Shown here: piece by piece, positions 12,425-24,591 of the stretch
How positions within the stretch are numbered: the first letter of the stretch is position 1
How the letters are laid out: every line of letters begins with the position of its first letter
Assembly (NCBI GenBank): GCA_017506865.1
Contig: JAFCMP010000533.1
Location: 124,001-188,000 of the forward strand
Direction: 5' to 3'
DNA: 64,000 nt
Origin: Tribonema minus
Taxonomy: Eukaryota; Sar; Xanthophyceae; Tribonematales; Tribonemataceae
Program-made: the position numbers and the translations under genes
The notes under the pieces: generated by a model
The model's database searches: none
The model's input: the letters and a program-made list of their open reading frames with translations, nothing else
Told to the model about the DNA's origin: nothing

Positions 12425-12650
12425 CGAATTCGCGGTTGAAGTTTATCTCACCTTGTCGTGCCAGCCGCTCGCGCGCAGGCGCCGCCACCACGCGCCGCGT
12501 GTACCACTTGTCGCGGGCGCACACAACTTCAAATTGAAGTTTGCAACCACATTGCACACATTACAGCGTACATAGATCATCCAACAACTTCACCGTTGAA
12601 GTTTTCATCTCACGTTGTCGCGCAGCCGCTCGCGCGCAGGCGTCGTATAC
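12425..12650 (-). repeat. Duplicated exon-end-like segment with splice donor
   Basis: On the minus strand the stretch GCCTGCGCGCGAGCGGCTG...ACAA followed by GTGAGAT and AAACTTCAACxG occurs twice (about 12430-12490 and 12590-12645). The left copy lies in an open segment with KWYTRRVVAAPARERLARQ, which could be the end of an unrecognised exon. The right copy has one donor-proximal base change. Confidence 0.55.
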
Positions 12651-12659
12651 TAGCAGTTG

Positions 12660-14400
12660 CGAGTGAGTCACATTGAATGCGTCGGTCACCTGTCCCTTGA
12701 GGCTCGAAGTAACACATACATCTGTCACCGTGTTCCTCGGCACAAACAGCCTAGAGCTCTGATGGGCAGCGGCGTTCTGCCAGTGTGTAGTAGCAGGCCT
12801 GAACTCGAATGAGTGCTGGCCCTTTTGTACATTACTAACTCAGCTTGCTAATGGGGCGCGAACAGCGGGCAGCTCTCAGCATGCACCTGATGCAGCTGCG
12901 CTCCTTCCGCGCAGAGAGACTCAAACAGGCTTCGCCCTCTTCACATTACAAATAACACACAATCAAACCCTCCTTTGATTTATTGCCCAGCTCTTTCAAA
13001 GTTTGTGCTACAAGACGTCTGTTTGGTGCATGGTGTGTGCCACACTGCGTGTACAATCATCATGAAACATGCCCGCAGCAAACCATTTGTGTGCTGATGT
13101 GGGTTGATCACAATGCCCTTAAAAAATGGTTCTTCTGGGCATGGAGTGTTGATTGTGCATCAGAACAGGTCGCGCTTGCCGTGCTCTCCCCATGACGCAT
13201 AGCAACATGTCGCCCGTGTCGTGAAGCGGCATCTTAGCGCGCATTGGCATTACAACAACTGTTGTTGCGTACGTCCTGGTGGTAGTACGCCTTGAATGGT
13301 CAAGAGAGCTGACTACGAGTCACCACAAAAGATAAATGGCAGTGCTCAGCCCATGCTGCCGTCATGTCCCTACTGGATTGTAACCACTGGCAGACTCTTG
13401 TACAACTGGGGGGGGGGGGTACATGGACGAGGACGTAGGGGGGATCTCGAGATGCCATTTGGCGGCGTCGTTTGAGTGGTTGTCATTGAGACACTTTCAG
13501 ACTGTCACATGACATAACGATTCCGTACAGCAAACTTAGATACCATTCATCTGGGCTTTTTCGCGCCCTGAGCAAGAATTGATGAAAAGTACAACCGAGC
13601 TACATGCCTTAATCAACGCCTTGTTGCTGCTTGTTCTCGCCACCCATGGTGGCCCTACTTGGGCTTCTAGTAGTATGGGAGTTAAAGTGGACCCCCTTTC
13701 TCACGGCGCACAGGAGTGAGTCTGCTGGGTCGAGGTAAGAGCAGATCGGGTAGTCAACAGTGACTTGCATAAACAGCACACACACACCAGGGGGCTGGCG
13801 CACCCCGGTCCCACATGCACAGCATGGATGAGCCATGTCCGTCATCGCACCAACAAACCACTGAACATGGAACCAAGTAGTTGTACATGCGACCACTGAA
13901 GTCAACGTTGAAGGCGCTTCCGAGTCCATAGTGCTCATATATGTTATAATATGTTGCCACTTGTTGCTTTTTGGCGCCGAGCATGAAATCTTATGCGAAC
14001 AAGCTTTCTGTCATCTCAGGCTGTTGAAGTAGAGTGATTTCATTTTACCGTGACTGGCACACAACCGGATGCTTCAAGCTGCAGTCACCTGTACATAGGG
14101 TAGACACCAATGTTGTCTATACTGATACTAGAACTGCAACAAAATGGGTCAGTATACATGCCTAAGTACTCATGTGGTACACAGGTGGTCAAGTTCAGCA
14201 TCAAGTTCACGTGTTAACATACTACTATAGTATGCGCTTCCACAGTGTATTCTATGGCGCCACTTGTTACTTCTTGGCGTCAACCATGACGGAATATTAG
14301 TTTTGTGACTTCAGGGCGCTTGACCTCGTGATGAAGTAGAGTGATTTACCTCAAAGTTCACTTGAAACCCACAAGATTTGTCAAGTCGCAGTCACTTGTA
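12660..14400. other. Repeat-rich region with an unassigned open segment
   Basis: No gene is recognised. On the minus strand 13609-13980 holds an open segment in two overlapping frames (FNVDFSGRMYNYLVP in one, FMQVTVDYPICSYLDP in the other), possibly a decayed coding exon. A diverged duplication links about 13930-14100 with 14235-14400 (GCCACTTGTTxCTTxTTGGCG, GAAGTAGAGTGATTT, GCAGTCACxTGTAC). Confidence 0.4.
13405..13655 (+). repeat. Dispersed repeat family, copy 3
   Basis: A G-run, TACATGGACGAGGACGTAGG, GAGATGCCATTTGGCG, then CATCTGGGCTTTTTCGCGCC near 13549 and CTTGTTCTCGCCACCCATGG near 13630. It is co-linear with the copy at 8990-9260. Confidence 0.7.
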
Positions 14401-14403
14401 CTT

Positions 14404-14945
14404 GTGGACACAAGTTTATAAGGCCCAAGGGAGGCCGGCTTGACTGTGCAATTGAAAAGTTTGCGTCAACGCAGCAGCCTAGTCTGCACTGCACCCTAGG
14501 AGCTTAGATATTGGCGCTGCAACACAGCCCAGCATTTGCGCTCCGCGTGTGTACGCCATGATGCGCTCTGCCAACTCCCGCACCAACGACATGCTCAGCT
14601 CCATGAGGATCTGACGCTTAGCTAGCCCGGGCCTTGCGCAACACACCTGCCTCCCCCCCCCCTGAGCACAGTGCTGAGTGCACTGCCAACTCCTCGACAA
14701 AAAGTCTTGTCTGCTTGCCCAGCCATCCGTACGACTCTTGTACGAATGGCACAAAGGCCCACGATGACGTCAAGGTGCCGGTGTGGTGCTTGACCTTCAC
14801 GTCCTCCCCCACCCCAGCAGCATAGCCGTCTGTGTTCGAGGCATTCGTTTTGCCTGTCAGGTGCGAGCTCGCTGTATGTGCGCGCACACTTGTGTCTAGC
14901 ACATTTCCCTTGTTGCGGTATACTATAGTACTGTACAACAGTTGA
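14404..14945 (-). mobile_element. 5'-truncated retroelement remnant, C-terminal region (copy 1)
   Basis: On the minus strand this encodes, in two frames, the same region as the longer copy at 34.0-35.0 kb: VLDTSVRAHTASSHLTGKTN, ...LTSSWAFVPFVQESYG, ...ELAERIMAYTRGAQMLG. A C-run near 14650 and an extra G near 14628 break the frame. It is a non-autonomous, dead copy. The family resembles the C-terminal part of RT polyproteins of the diatom/stramenopile kind, but no reverse transcriptase domain is present here. Confidence 0.7.
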
Positions 14946-15779
14946 CATGACATACTGCTGCACTCTCTAGATGCTCAGGTCAGTTACCAGACTTGCAGAG
15001 CATGGGTCAATTGTTCAATTGCCATTCGTGGTCTAGATCTTTGTTGTGTGCTGTGCATACTTATGCATGAGCACTAAAGCATGTACGTGAGTTGACTTGC
15101 ACTGTAACCTCAAGGCACCAAAAACTCACATGCTATTCTCTCTCTCAGCGCAAGCACCACTTTGTGCTTTGGCAAGTCACTTGTTACCCATATGCATAGC
15201 ATACACTGCAACCAATTCAAACCAGTCACGCATGTGCGGTACTGCATAGAGAGGCAGCAACTTGAAAGCATTAGCAGAATTTGAATGGAAGTGAATGTAT
15301 TCACTGCAAAGGGATGTTCTGCGGCGCCATGCGAAGGAATGCGCAAGCTGCCGCAGGTAGGGCATTGCCATCGTCACGGACTGCTGCCGATGAGCAACAA
15401 AAACAAGTAACAATTGCCCGCAGTGCGCAAAATAAGCTTAGCGCCAAGCTGTTCTGCAGAGTGCAGCGAGGCTGGACTCAGCAACCATGACACCCTTCCA
15501 GCGTCATACACTGCAACTTCGGTTGTGCAACGAAAGTGTATACTACAGCGTGAGGATCTAAAGACTTCCTTCAACAAGTTGTGTACCAGTGCAGCAAGCC
15601 CTATGGGCTACCGGGCTTTGCCGCAACCTGACCCTGCCAGTGCAGCCTCGCGCACAGTACTACATCCTGTTGCAAGGCCCTGAACCTCAACAGGTGCACC
15701 ACAGGCAATTGTTGTACTTGAAGTCTGTCATCTCGACATACTCTGAGCACTGCAGCCTTGCCACAATGGGCAGCGAAAA
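14946..15779. other. Intergenic, no gene seen
   Basis: Only short unsupported open frames. This region should include the 3' UTR of the ferritin-like gene (minus strand) at its right edge. Confidence 0.5.
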
Positions 15780-18700
15780 TCACGTCATGTTGATGCCATT
15801 GGGGAAGAAACCGCCGGGGGTGCTGGCGCTGCCCAAGTAGACGATGTTCAGGACCTCGGTGGCGGTCCGTGCAAACGCCAGAGAGTTCTCGTCAACAGGG
15901 ATGATGGAGAGAACGCCATCGGTTTCGAGGGCCTTGTCTTTGCCGCCGCCGACGAACGCGCGCAGCGCAGAGGCGAGGGCAACTGCCTCGCCAACGGTGA
16001 AGGTGTGGGGTGTCAGGACAACATCCTCCTGCTGGTAGAGCAGCTGGCAGGGGGCGGAGCAGGCACAGCAGCAGAACGGGCAGAGGATTAACATCTGTAC
16101 ATCATGTTGCTCAATGCATACAGTGTCACTTTATTGTAATTGTTACAACTGCGGCAGTTCTGCACGCAGGCAACCAACGGCATTGATGTTGCACACGCGC
16201 ATGGCCGCCGCTAGCTATGACGTGTAAATAATGCAGCGTATACATGAAGGGGGAAAGGATGAAGTGCCGGAGACCCTGCTGCTGAAGCATGCGAGCATAG
16301 CACCACAGCACTCCTTTCAGTGATAGACACAGGTTGGTGCAGCATGTGCATATATGCCGCTGGGATATCATGAAATTTTAATATACTAACACGTGTACAG
16401 TGGTTGGATCTCTGCAGCCTGAGGTCATAAGCTTGAGCTTTCAGCATGGTCAACACACATATAGACTCGGAGCTGCATGCCATCAGTGATTGACACGCCC
16501 TGTCCTTCGTCGGGGCTTTCAAAGAAGGCTTGATACTTTCAAATATAATGAAAAACGAATTAAAAAAAATCGTTGAGCTCTAGGTGACAAGGGATGGTTA
16601 GCCGCAAGTGCCTTCCACCAATAATAATATGCGCTAAGGACCGCAATTGCACGTGCCACAGTCACTGTGCCACAGTGTGTGCCACGGTGGCATGTGAACC
16701 GCCAAAACCTTCTATATCTAAATCAATGACATTTTGAAGTTCTAGGCTATGAAAGGCACCTGCTGGGGCCTGGGCCGTTCATGTTAATAAACAATATTAT
16801 CAGTACATCTGCAGACTTGAAGGCTACTCAGCTGAAAAGCTTTAGCAGCACTATTAGTAAGTCACGCATTGATTGCACCGCGGATGTTCTTACTGCTTAT
16901 ATATCTATGCATACATTCAAACTATGTGTTCATATATGTGAATATATAATATGCACATCTCTTCATTAAGGACCATGACAGGGCATCAGCAGCTGGTGAC
17001 AAAACCGACGAGGAAGGTATGCGTATACGCTGATGAAGGAGCGTAAGTGCGAGTCTCCTACCAATTGGGAGCTGCCAGTGTCTCGAGGGGGTGAGGGCGG
17101 TGTTGTCATCAGCGACTGCAACTACATGGCACCCATCACATATGTAGATTTATTTTTTTCTTGTCTTTTTCCTTTAGTACAGGGGGGGTCACGATATAAG
17201 AGCGCTCGTCATAAGAGCGGTCACGGTATAAGAGCGGTCTGACGGATGAACACGGATCTGGTCAATATGAGAGCGGTTTGGTGCTGCTCGGGGCTGACCG
17301 CTCTTATATCGTGTCCACCTACCAGAAGCCGCGTCAAGAACGATGCCTAAACAGCGGCTTTTCGCATTATATTCAACAAGGCTCAAGCGCGCATTGATCA
17401 GTCACAGCGTAGAGCGCACTTTCCGGCTTAATTCGTAGCCAACTTCAACTGTTGGCACACTAACCCTACTAAAATACTTCAAACCCTAGGTCTAGGGGTA
17501 GGGTTAGCCTAGGGTTAGGGCTAACCCTACTTGAGCACAAGGACGATATAGGAGCGGTCACGGTGTAAGAGCGGTGAAGTTGGTGGACCCGCTCTTATAT
17601 CGTGACCCCCCCTGTACACTGTAGAAGAAGTGTTATGCACGCCCTCTGAACTTAGAGTTGAAGGTATGCTGGGAAGTGCCTGTTCTGCCGAGATGGATTT
17701 GCCAAGTACGGTGTTGAGTTACTGATATACAGAAATACGGAAAAATGCAGTTATTTACCTGACGGCGTATTACAGATCAAGAAATAGCAGATTTTTTACC
17801 AAACCTTCAAGTTACTGTGGACCAGGTACTGCTAGTACAATGGTTACCATAGGTTGAAATATTGCACAAGCCATAGTCGTTTACACGGAAACCCACTGGG
17901 CACAGTATAATCTAGTGTACGCAGCTGAACACTGACTCGGGGACTCCAACTTAGAGTCAGCAAGTCTGTCAATTAGTTGACAACTTCATGTTGAATCATC
18001 AGATGTTGAACTTTGCAATGACGAGTCGGAGTGGCACTATGTTATGCAGTTGCTGTAGTAGGATAAACTTTGAACATTCATTAATGGCGCTACTCCAGAC
18101 TGAGTATGGATTGCGAATAGTACCTGGCTGCACATGCCATCATGTCAGTGACCGTATATGGCACAGTGCTACAGTAACTTTAGAATCTACAATTTCTTCT
18201 GAATGTCCCAGCGAATCAATCGCACTACAATGCTCACCGTGCGGAGGCTGCCACCGTGGTAGGCTTCCACTGCAAGGATGCTGGCAGCGGTGCTCAAAAT
18301 GCCCTTGTTGGTGAGCAGTGGAGCAGCCCCGTTGTAAGCCGTCACACCTGACAGCGTGTTGCCAAGAAGTTCGAAGGGAGTGAACAAATTGAACTTGATT
18401 TCAACTTGACAGCTGAATGTTGTGAAGGTCAGCGGCAGCCGTGCACAAGCAAGATTTCTCACTGACTCATCAGATGTGCTGTCAATGATCAGAATTATTT
18501 GCATGGCATTGCTGATTTGAAATTAAATCAAATTTCACTAAGTCCACTATTCAATTTACTAATTCTACTAGGTGCTGACTTCTGAAGTGCCGGGGTGATA
18601 TCAGTGCAGCAGCTGAGCATGGCATTGCACTCAGTCATGCAGTGCAGTCCCTCATTAAAATTTTTAGAGCTATGATAACCAGTCACTGTGAGTGACCTTT

Positions 18701-21524
18701 CAGTTCAAGGGGAGCACTGCAGATCTGATTCGTACGTGGTACGCATACTTCTGGACCAGGGAGCCCTTCGCGCCGCCGGCGGGTCTAGAGCGGTAAATGA
18801 ACGATCAACAACTACTGTAACAATGTTACAACATAGCCTCAGTTTTGATGTCGACAAGAAGTGAGATGCCAAGTGATCGAGTTGCAATCACACATCTTTG
18901 CAAAACCACCGTGACGGTGGCTGGCAGTAGAAATTTGATTGCACTACTAGTGGTAATAGCAGCTGCAGTTGCAATGTGACTCACTGACAGGCTGACAGTC
19001 ACGATGATCGTTGACGCATATCAAATCTGCAATTTGAATGTTACATGACCTGGACTGTCAACTGTAACAGTACATGTCAATTCTCATGATGACTCAGAGA
19101 TGCATGATGATTCTGAACAGTGCAATTGCATTCGCTGATTCATTTGAAGGCAGGATGTGGTATCTTGAAGGTCGGCCAGCACCATGATGGCGCAGAGTTA
19201 GGGAGCCATCAAGAAGCGCCACGAGCATACTACTAGTTGAAATTAATGTCAGATAAACTCCCCCAATGAATCGCGCAATAATTGTAATCGCAGCACTTCC
19301 AGCGTCTGATGCAGGTCAAATTAAAATTGCAAAAAACAGGAATAGCCAACTTCATGTTGATTGGGCAAACACTAGCAGCCCCCGCATCACACCAGCGGTA
19401 CTCAGCAAAGTCTGGTTGAACCTAGCCAGCGTTTGTTAACAATAACTATTATTGCTGCATTTCAACAATGTGACATTGTCACATACTATTAGTTGAAGTG
19501 CAGAAGTGAAGGCTGCCCTTAGGCTAGTTTTGAGTACTGAGTAGAGTATGATTGCATGATGAGCACTGGGGACTGCAGTGCGCGCGCAGGTACACCAACT
19601 GGCGTGCTGACCACTAGTTACTGTAGTAGCAGGCGCTCCGCAGATCTTCAGCTGCTGAGTACTACACCAAATGGCACACTTAGTCTAAACTTCGATGTCA
19701 CAGTGTCAATGGATTAATTTTGGAACGAATTAAAGTTGAAGTTCACGCGCAAAATGACGACTCGAAGGGCTACAAGACGGGTGGCCAGACTCTCCATTGT
19801 CCATGGTTCGGTCATGATATTGTATGATCTCACTTACCAGTGGACGAACTGCTTGGTCACCCACTGGCACATGAGATTTTGACTCGCCGACAACCGCCTT
19901 TCTCATCTACATCTACTATCATAACAATTGGAAATTTAGAATGGCTTCTATACATCACAGTGCAACTCACTGACAGGCTGGTACCAGCAATTGCGAATTA
20001 GATTTGACATCTGACAGGTTCAACAAGTTGTGACTGTCTTAGAGCAACACATCGACTGTCAGGTTCAGTTACAGCAACGGCCTGTCAGTGATAATCTGAT
20101 ACTAGTCAATGACTAATAAAATAAATGTGCACGTCGTAGAGATCACCAAGTAGTGTCAGGAACAGATTGAATTTGTCAAACGTTTAATCACAAAATTTAA
20201 TGAGATTTGCAGTCACTCTTAGACTTCAGTAATACTCACCAACGTCCTCGAAGAGAAATGCGCCCAGCAGAAACGAGGTGTCCCTGTCGTAGGGGGTGTA
20301 GGGGGGGTCAAAGACAGTTGCAGCGGCGGCGTTGGCAACAGCCGCAAATGCTGGGCCGATGTCGATCTGAGGGCATGCAGGAGCCAAGTCCCCAAGGGCC
20401 GCGCGCAGCACGCCAACGTGTGCGATCTCGTTCTTGGCGATCTCCTCGGCGTAGGCCTGCACTTCGGGAGACAGGGTAGCCTTCATGCCGCCGATGGGCT
20501 CGGGCCCGTAGCCGCGGAGGTCATCGGTGAGGCCGTACCCGTAGGCAGCATAGCTGTAGAACTCGGCTTCCAAGCACTCGAGCTGCAGTGGCACACGGAA
20601 TCCGATATTTGGCACACTGTGACAGTCAGCCTGAGCCTGAGGGTCACCATGGGCGACCGTGGCGCCGTTGCAGTGCCGCACTGAATTTCAAAAGACAAAA
20701 TTTTCATATCTTGAAACTTGAAGGTCAAGTATTCAGACAGTACGTCAGTGCATTGCCAATTTGTCAGACACTGCCAGACTGAGTGTGTGACAGTCGCAGT
20801 GACTGTCAGTATCAGGTACAGTTACTAATAGACGCGACTGGCACTCAGTCTGCCAGTGGATGTACAATGCCGAGTTGGAGCGGTCATTAGCTGCTGCCAG
20901 ACTGCAGTGAGTGCCACAGTGTCAGTGAGCTTTCAAAGTTGTGATCACTTGTACAGATTGAATAGAGAATTTCAACATGTCATTGACGCAGTTACTGTTC
21001 AACGTTAAGTTACTAACAGTAACTGTTTTCAAATCATACTAATTCTTCTAAGATCATCAATGATTCACCAAATTGAAATTGAAATTGATTGCACTGCTGC
21101 AGCAGTCACGTCACAGTGCATGCCATTGGCACGTCGAGGTTCAATCTTGGTGCCACCCAGTGAGCGCTGCGGCAATAAATCTAGTAGTACGCTGAATGAC
21201 AAACGATATACTGACTCAGAGGCATTGCAGCATGCATGGTATGATACCACAGATTCTGAACGGAAACATTAAATGCGTCATCGAAATAAGTCCTGCCCCA
21301 GTGGCACATTCAATTTGTTTCAACTCAGCAGGCTTTCCAAATACAGTGACTGCGCTTACGTTGAGGGCGAACTTGGCGATGGCGATGTCGATGTCGGTCG
21401 GCCCCTCCGTCGTCACCATGCCTTCAGACTGCGTGCGCCTGCTGCCCCTGAGGCTGCCGGCTGCAGACGCAGCGGGCGCTGCTAGGGCCAGGATGATGCA
21501 AGCGAGGTTGGGAGCGTTGATCAT
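15780..21524 (-). CDS. Ferritin-like secreted protein, desiccation-related (PCC13-62/Rds1) family
   Basis: Four exons: 21524-21360, 20582-20240, 18347-18238 and 16043-15780, with AG/GT borders and matching phases. They give a 293-aa protein, normal for the family. It starts with a likely signal peptide ([21 protein letters not shown]). The helical ferritin-like core follows: [40 protein letters not shown], the turn [31 protein letters not shown], and the family end block [19 protein letters not shown]...TPGGFFPNG. The E/H residues in LECLEAE and EIAHVG occupy the positions that bind metal in ferritins; whether this family binds metal is uncertain. It is probably secreted or in the secretory pathway, and plant and fungal relatives are linked to dehydration or stress. 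Introns are long (777-2194 nt) and one holds a MITE. Confidence 0.9.
17180..17614. mobile_element. MITE, mariner/pogo-like, 435 bp, in an intron of the ferritin-like gene
   Basis: Terminal inverted repeats begin CAGGGGGGGTCACGATATAA and are perfect for about 25 bp at both ends. The element is flanked by TA at 17178-17179 and 17615-17616, the target duplication expected for Tc1/mariner-type elements. Inside are further direct and inverted copies of GAGCGGTCACGGTATAAGAG and a patch of TTAGGG-like sequence (17486-17534). It has no coding capacity. Confidence 0.85.
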
Positions 21525-22337
21525 CGTTCTGCTGCTTGGCGATGCACGTCGGCTGAGTTGTGAGCCTCAGGGACTTGACATGCTTTACGGCCTCACTTGC
21601 AATGCGGCGCCTTTGCCAGGCGGCGGTGCCTCGATTGCTTCGCGCCGCCCTGCTGAGCTCTCACGAAGTGTGGGCACAATACTTCGCCTGAGGACCAGTG
21701 TCGGGGAGTGAACGGGTTGTTCAACCGTTGAAGAAAATTTTAAACCGGAAGAAGAAATGCCTCTAAAGCAATCCTAAGCATCCGGCTTCACTGGCCGTGT
21801 GATGTATGTAGCTGCCTAGTTAATATCCTGCTGTGTGCCTCACGGACTCTGAGCCGGACCTTAGAGCCGTAGAGCCACACACTGGTGGACTGTCAGGTGC
21901 CAGTCACTAGCGGTCACATACCAAAAGGCACCGTGTTACACACTCCATTGATAACCTTTTAACAAAGGTTAAGCTTTGTGCTGGTCACTCTCAGGTCATT
22001 CTCACACTCTCAGTGACACTACTGCAGCCATATGTCCAGGACCTGACAGTGCCCAGTCCAAGCCTTGGCAGCTGGCGTTAAGGCGCTCCATTCGGAAGGT
22101 TTCACTCAATGTTATCATATACGATTCGGATACTATTATAAATAATATTTTTCTGAAACCGGGACTCACTGGCAGTCTGCAAACAGCACTCAGTCTGGAC
22201 GCACAGGTACAAAATCTTCAGAATATACTCAGTCTGCTGCTCAATGTGATGCTATGGGCATTGATACCCAATTGTGATGCCATGATGGGTATAATAGAAT
22301 CTGATGTATAATTATTGTACGTATGATAATACTGTAT

Positions 22338-22830
22338 GGACTTGACAATTTATTTATAAAGGCCGGGCCCAAGGGACTCCTTCGGACTCGGAGGCCGGGC
22401 TGCCTATGCAATCAAAAGCTTGCGTCAACGCAGCAGCCTAGTCTGCGCTGTGCCCTAGGAGCTTGCCAATGGATACCGGCGCTGCAACACAGCCCAGCAT
22501 TCGCGTTCCGCGTGTGTACGCCATGATGCACTCCACCAACTCCCGCGCCAGCGATATGCTCACTGACAGCTCAATGAGGATCTGACGCTTAGCTAACCCC
22601 GCCTTGCGTAACACATCTGCCTTCCCCCCCCCCTGAGCGCAGTGCTGAGTGCATTGCCAACTCCTTGACAAAAAGTCTTGAAGTTGTCTGCTTGCCCAGC
22701 CGTCCGTGCGACTCCAGGACCTGCACGAATGGCACCGTGACAAAAGTCCAAGATGACGTCAAGGTGCCAGTGTGGTCACCGTGACGGTGCTTGACCTTCG
22801 CGTCCTCCCCCACCCTAGCAGCATAGCCGG
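22338..22830 (-). mobile_element. 5'-truncated retroelement remnant with hexamer insertions (copy 2)
   Basis: The minus strand encodes the same C-terminal region as the copies at 14.4 and 34.0 kb, ending in KLLGHSAD plus stop and followed by the shared 3' tail (GGCCTTTATAAAT...AAGTCCATAC in reverse). Relative to both other copies it carries five 6-bp insertions and one 12-bp insertion in the coding part, all frame-preserving, plus others in the tail. A C-run length change splits the frame near 22630. Dead copy. Confidence 0.75.
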
Positions 22831-23236
22831 CCGTATTGTATTACTAGTAGTAGCTATTATATTATGCTGGCAGCTTGGCGCCTTTTATGCCTGTATTAAA
22901 GGCTAGCCTTACGTATGACTGAAGCCCAATCGAAGAACGCCAAGGTGCGGATTGGCGTGAGGCCGTGGCACGCATTATAGCAGCTCAATGACGATCACGT
23001 TGCGGCCGAGCGCCTGTTGTGCGGATTTTTTACCTGAGAGTTTGAAATGTGCTGGGTATGTCTGCAGGAAGGGCACGTTGATTGTGGAGACAAGTCTGTG
23101 ATCGACAACATCTTCGGGCGGTTGCGCGTTCAGTGTACCCGTATGGAATCTGACATGTGCTTGCGCGTGGCATGCCGTACACAAGACAGTCGCGTCTAAT
23201 GTTGATGGTTTATTATGTGGCTCACACTCAAAGAAC
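22831..23236. other. Upstream region of the 23-25 kb ORFs, nothing assigned
   Basis: AT-rich stretch (22840-22870) and no supported open frame. It could hold the promoter of the three plus-strand ORFs that follow. Confidence 0.4.
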
Positions 23237-23548
23237 ATGTCCGCCAACAAGAATGCCACCGCCGCCGCCGCTCTCATTGCACACATGACGAGCGACCCCA
23301 CCCTCGAGCCTGCCGATCGCAACGCGGTCAATGCCGCCATTTTCCATTGGGCCTCGGAGCAGGTGCAGTTGCATGCCCGGTACAAGGCCCTGCTAGCGGA
23401 TGGTAGGCAGGGAGACGCAGCTCAAGTAAGGGCTGATAACGGCGGCTTTGTCAACGCGCCGCAACGCTTGAGTCCGTCATCACCGAAGCCCGCCGCACGC
23501 TGCCTGAGGGCAGCGCATGGGCGCGCCATTGCTATGCGCCGGCGCTAA
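23237..23548 (+). CDS. Hypothetical protein, small ORF of a compact three-ORF block
   Basis: ATG-initiated 103-aa frame. The N-terminal part (MSANKNATAAAALIAHMTSD...) looks like an alpha-helical protein, while the C-terminal half from about residue 62 looks shadow-like. The next ORF's frame is open upstream of its own ATG (VITEARRTLPEGSAWARHCYAPALTT), so the two may be one gene joined by a short intron near 23425-23490 or split by a frameshift. No family recognised. Confidence 0.45.
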   Translation: MSANKNATAAAALIAHMTSDPTLEPADRNAVNAAIFHWASEQVQLHARYKALLADGRQGDAAQVRADNGGFVNAPQRLSPSSPKPAARCLRAAHGRAIAMRRR

Positions 23549-23553
23549 CAACC

Positions 23554-24435
23554 ATGGTGAATGATGTGAGCGCCGCCAGGGTCGACTGTGCCTCGGAGTC
23601 CCCGAGCCGTCTTGAATATTGCACTGGTGAGATAATTAGGTGGGCCACTGAGCAGGCGGAACGCGCTGATCACCCGGATGCCGAGAAGGTTGCGCTGGCA
23701 CTTGGGGCGCTCGGCGGCAGACGCGCCAAGGAGGTGCTGTACGGCAGCGAGCATCCCATGTGCAAGGTCGGCGAACACCGCGTTGCCGCCGTGCTCTGCG
23801 TGAAGGGCAGAAAGCGCGTAGCTTCGGAGGAGGAGTTCGACACCATCATCCCGGCCGATCTCTACCTGCACGCCGTCGCCTTCGTGCGCAGCCGCATCCC
23901 TTGTGAGACTGTTGCCGACGTCAACCGCGCGGAAGCACGGGTGCTCAACCGCATGGAGAGCACCCCTCTTCTGCGAAAGTTCAAATCCGCCTTCCTTGAT
24001 CACTTCAAAGTTGAACATCGCCAGAGGGCAGGCATCATTCTCATGAGGACGCTGTACGCCACGGAGATGACAAAGGGATCTCAGCGATCGCTCGTCGACA
24101 CGGCAAGGGTGCTGTGTCACCGCCCTGTCAGGCACGCCGCGAGACACAACGATCTGATTCGGGCAGTCGAGGCGGACACCTCTGAGCCCGCAGCCGCCGA
24201 GCTGGAGCCGGTCTGCTCGTCCTGCGCTACGTTGGCCACCGCACAGGACAACACCGTCGCAGACACACTTTCAGATGCGGTCCAGGACGAACACGTGCCG
24301 ACCAGGGCTGTCAAGCGCCAGAAGACAGCACCCGCTATGCGTATCGAAGACGCCGTCACCGTTGTCATCCTGTGCGCCGCTATGGCTGCGCTGAAGAACA
24401 ACGGTCACACCAAAGCCCAGCTGCCGCCGTACTGA
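23554..24435 (+). CDS. Hypothetical protein, 293 aa, unknown family
   Basis: A long intact ATG frame with GC-rich codon use, beginning 6 nt after the preceding stop. Predicted mostly helical. It has a Cx2C (CSSC) near residue 220, a basic patch RAVKRQKTAP that may be a nuclear signal, and a hydrophobic C-terminal helix (VVILCAAMAAL). I recognise no domain. The tight packing with same-strand neighbours and lack of introns contrast with the cell genes in the window and suggest a mobile-element or viral origin, but this is inference. Confidence 0.6.
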   Translation: MVNDVSAARVDCASESPSRLEYCTGEIIRWATEQAERADHPDAEKVALALGALGGRRAKEVLYGSEHPMCKVGEHRVAAVLCVKGRKRVASEEEFDTIIPADLYLHAVAFVRSRIPCETVADVNRAEARVLNRMESTPLLRKFKSAFLDHFKVEHRQRAGIILMRTLYATEMTKGSQRSLVDTARVLCHRPVRHAARHNDLIRAVEADTSEPAAAELEPVCSSCATLATAQDNTVADTLSDAVQDEHVPTRAVKRQKTAPAMRIEDAVTVVILCAAMAALKNNGHTKAQLPPY

Positions 24436-24591
24436 CACACTGGCACTAGCCGAGTGCCTGATGACTTGCGCTGGCGAAGTGGCTGCTGCCGTGTCACTGG
24501 CGTGGAGGGGCTGCGAGGCACACCTGCGCGGCAAATGTTTCCACAAAAAATATCGTGTACCAGTCATCTGAACCGTGCCTAGGAACAGGTC

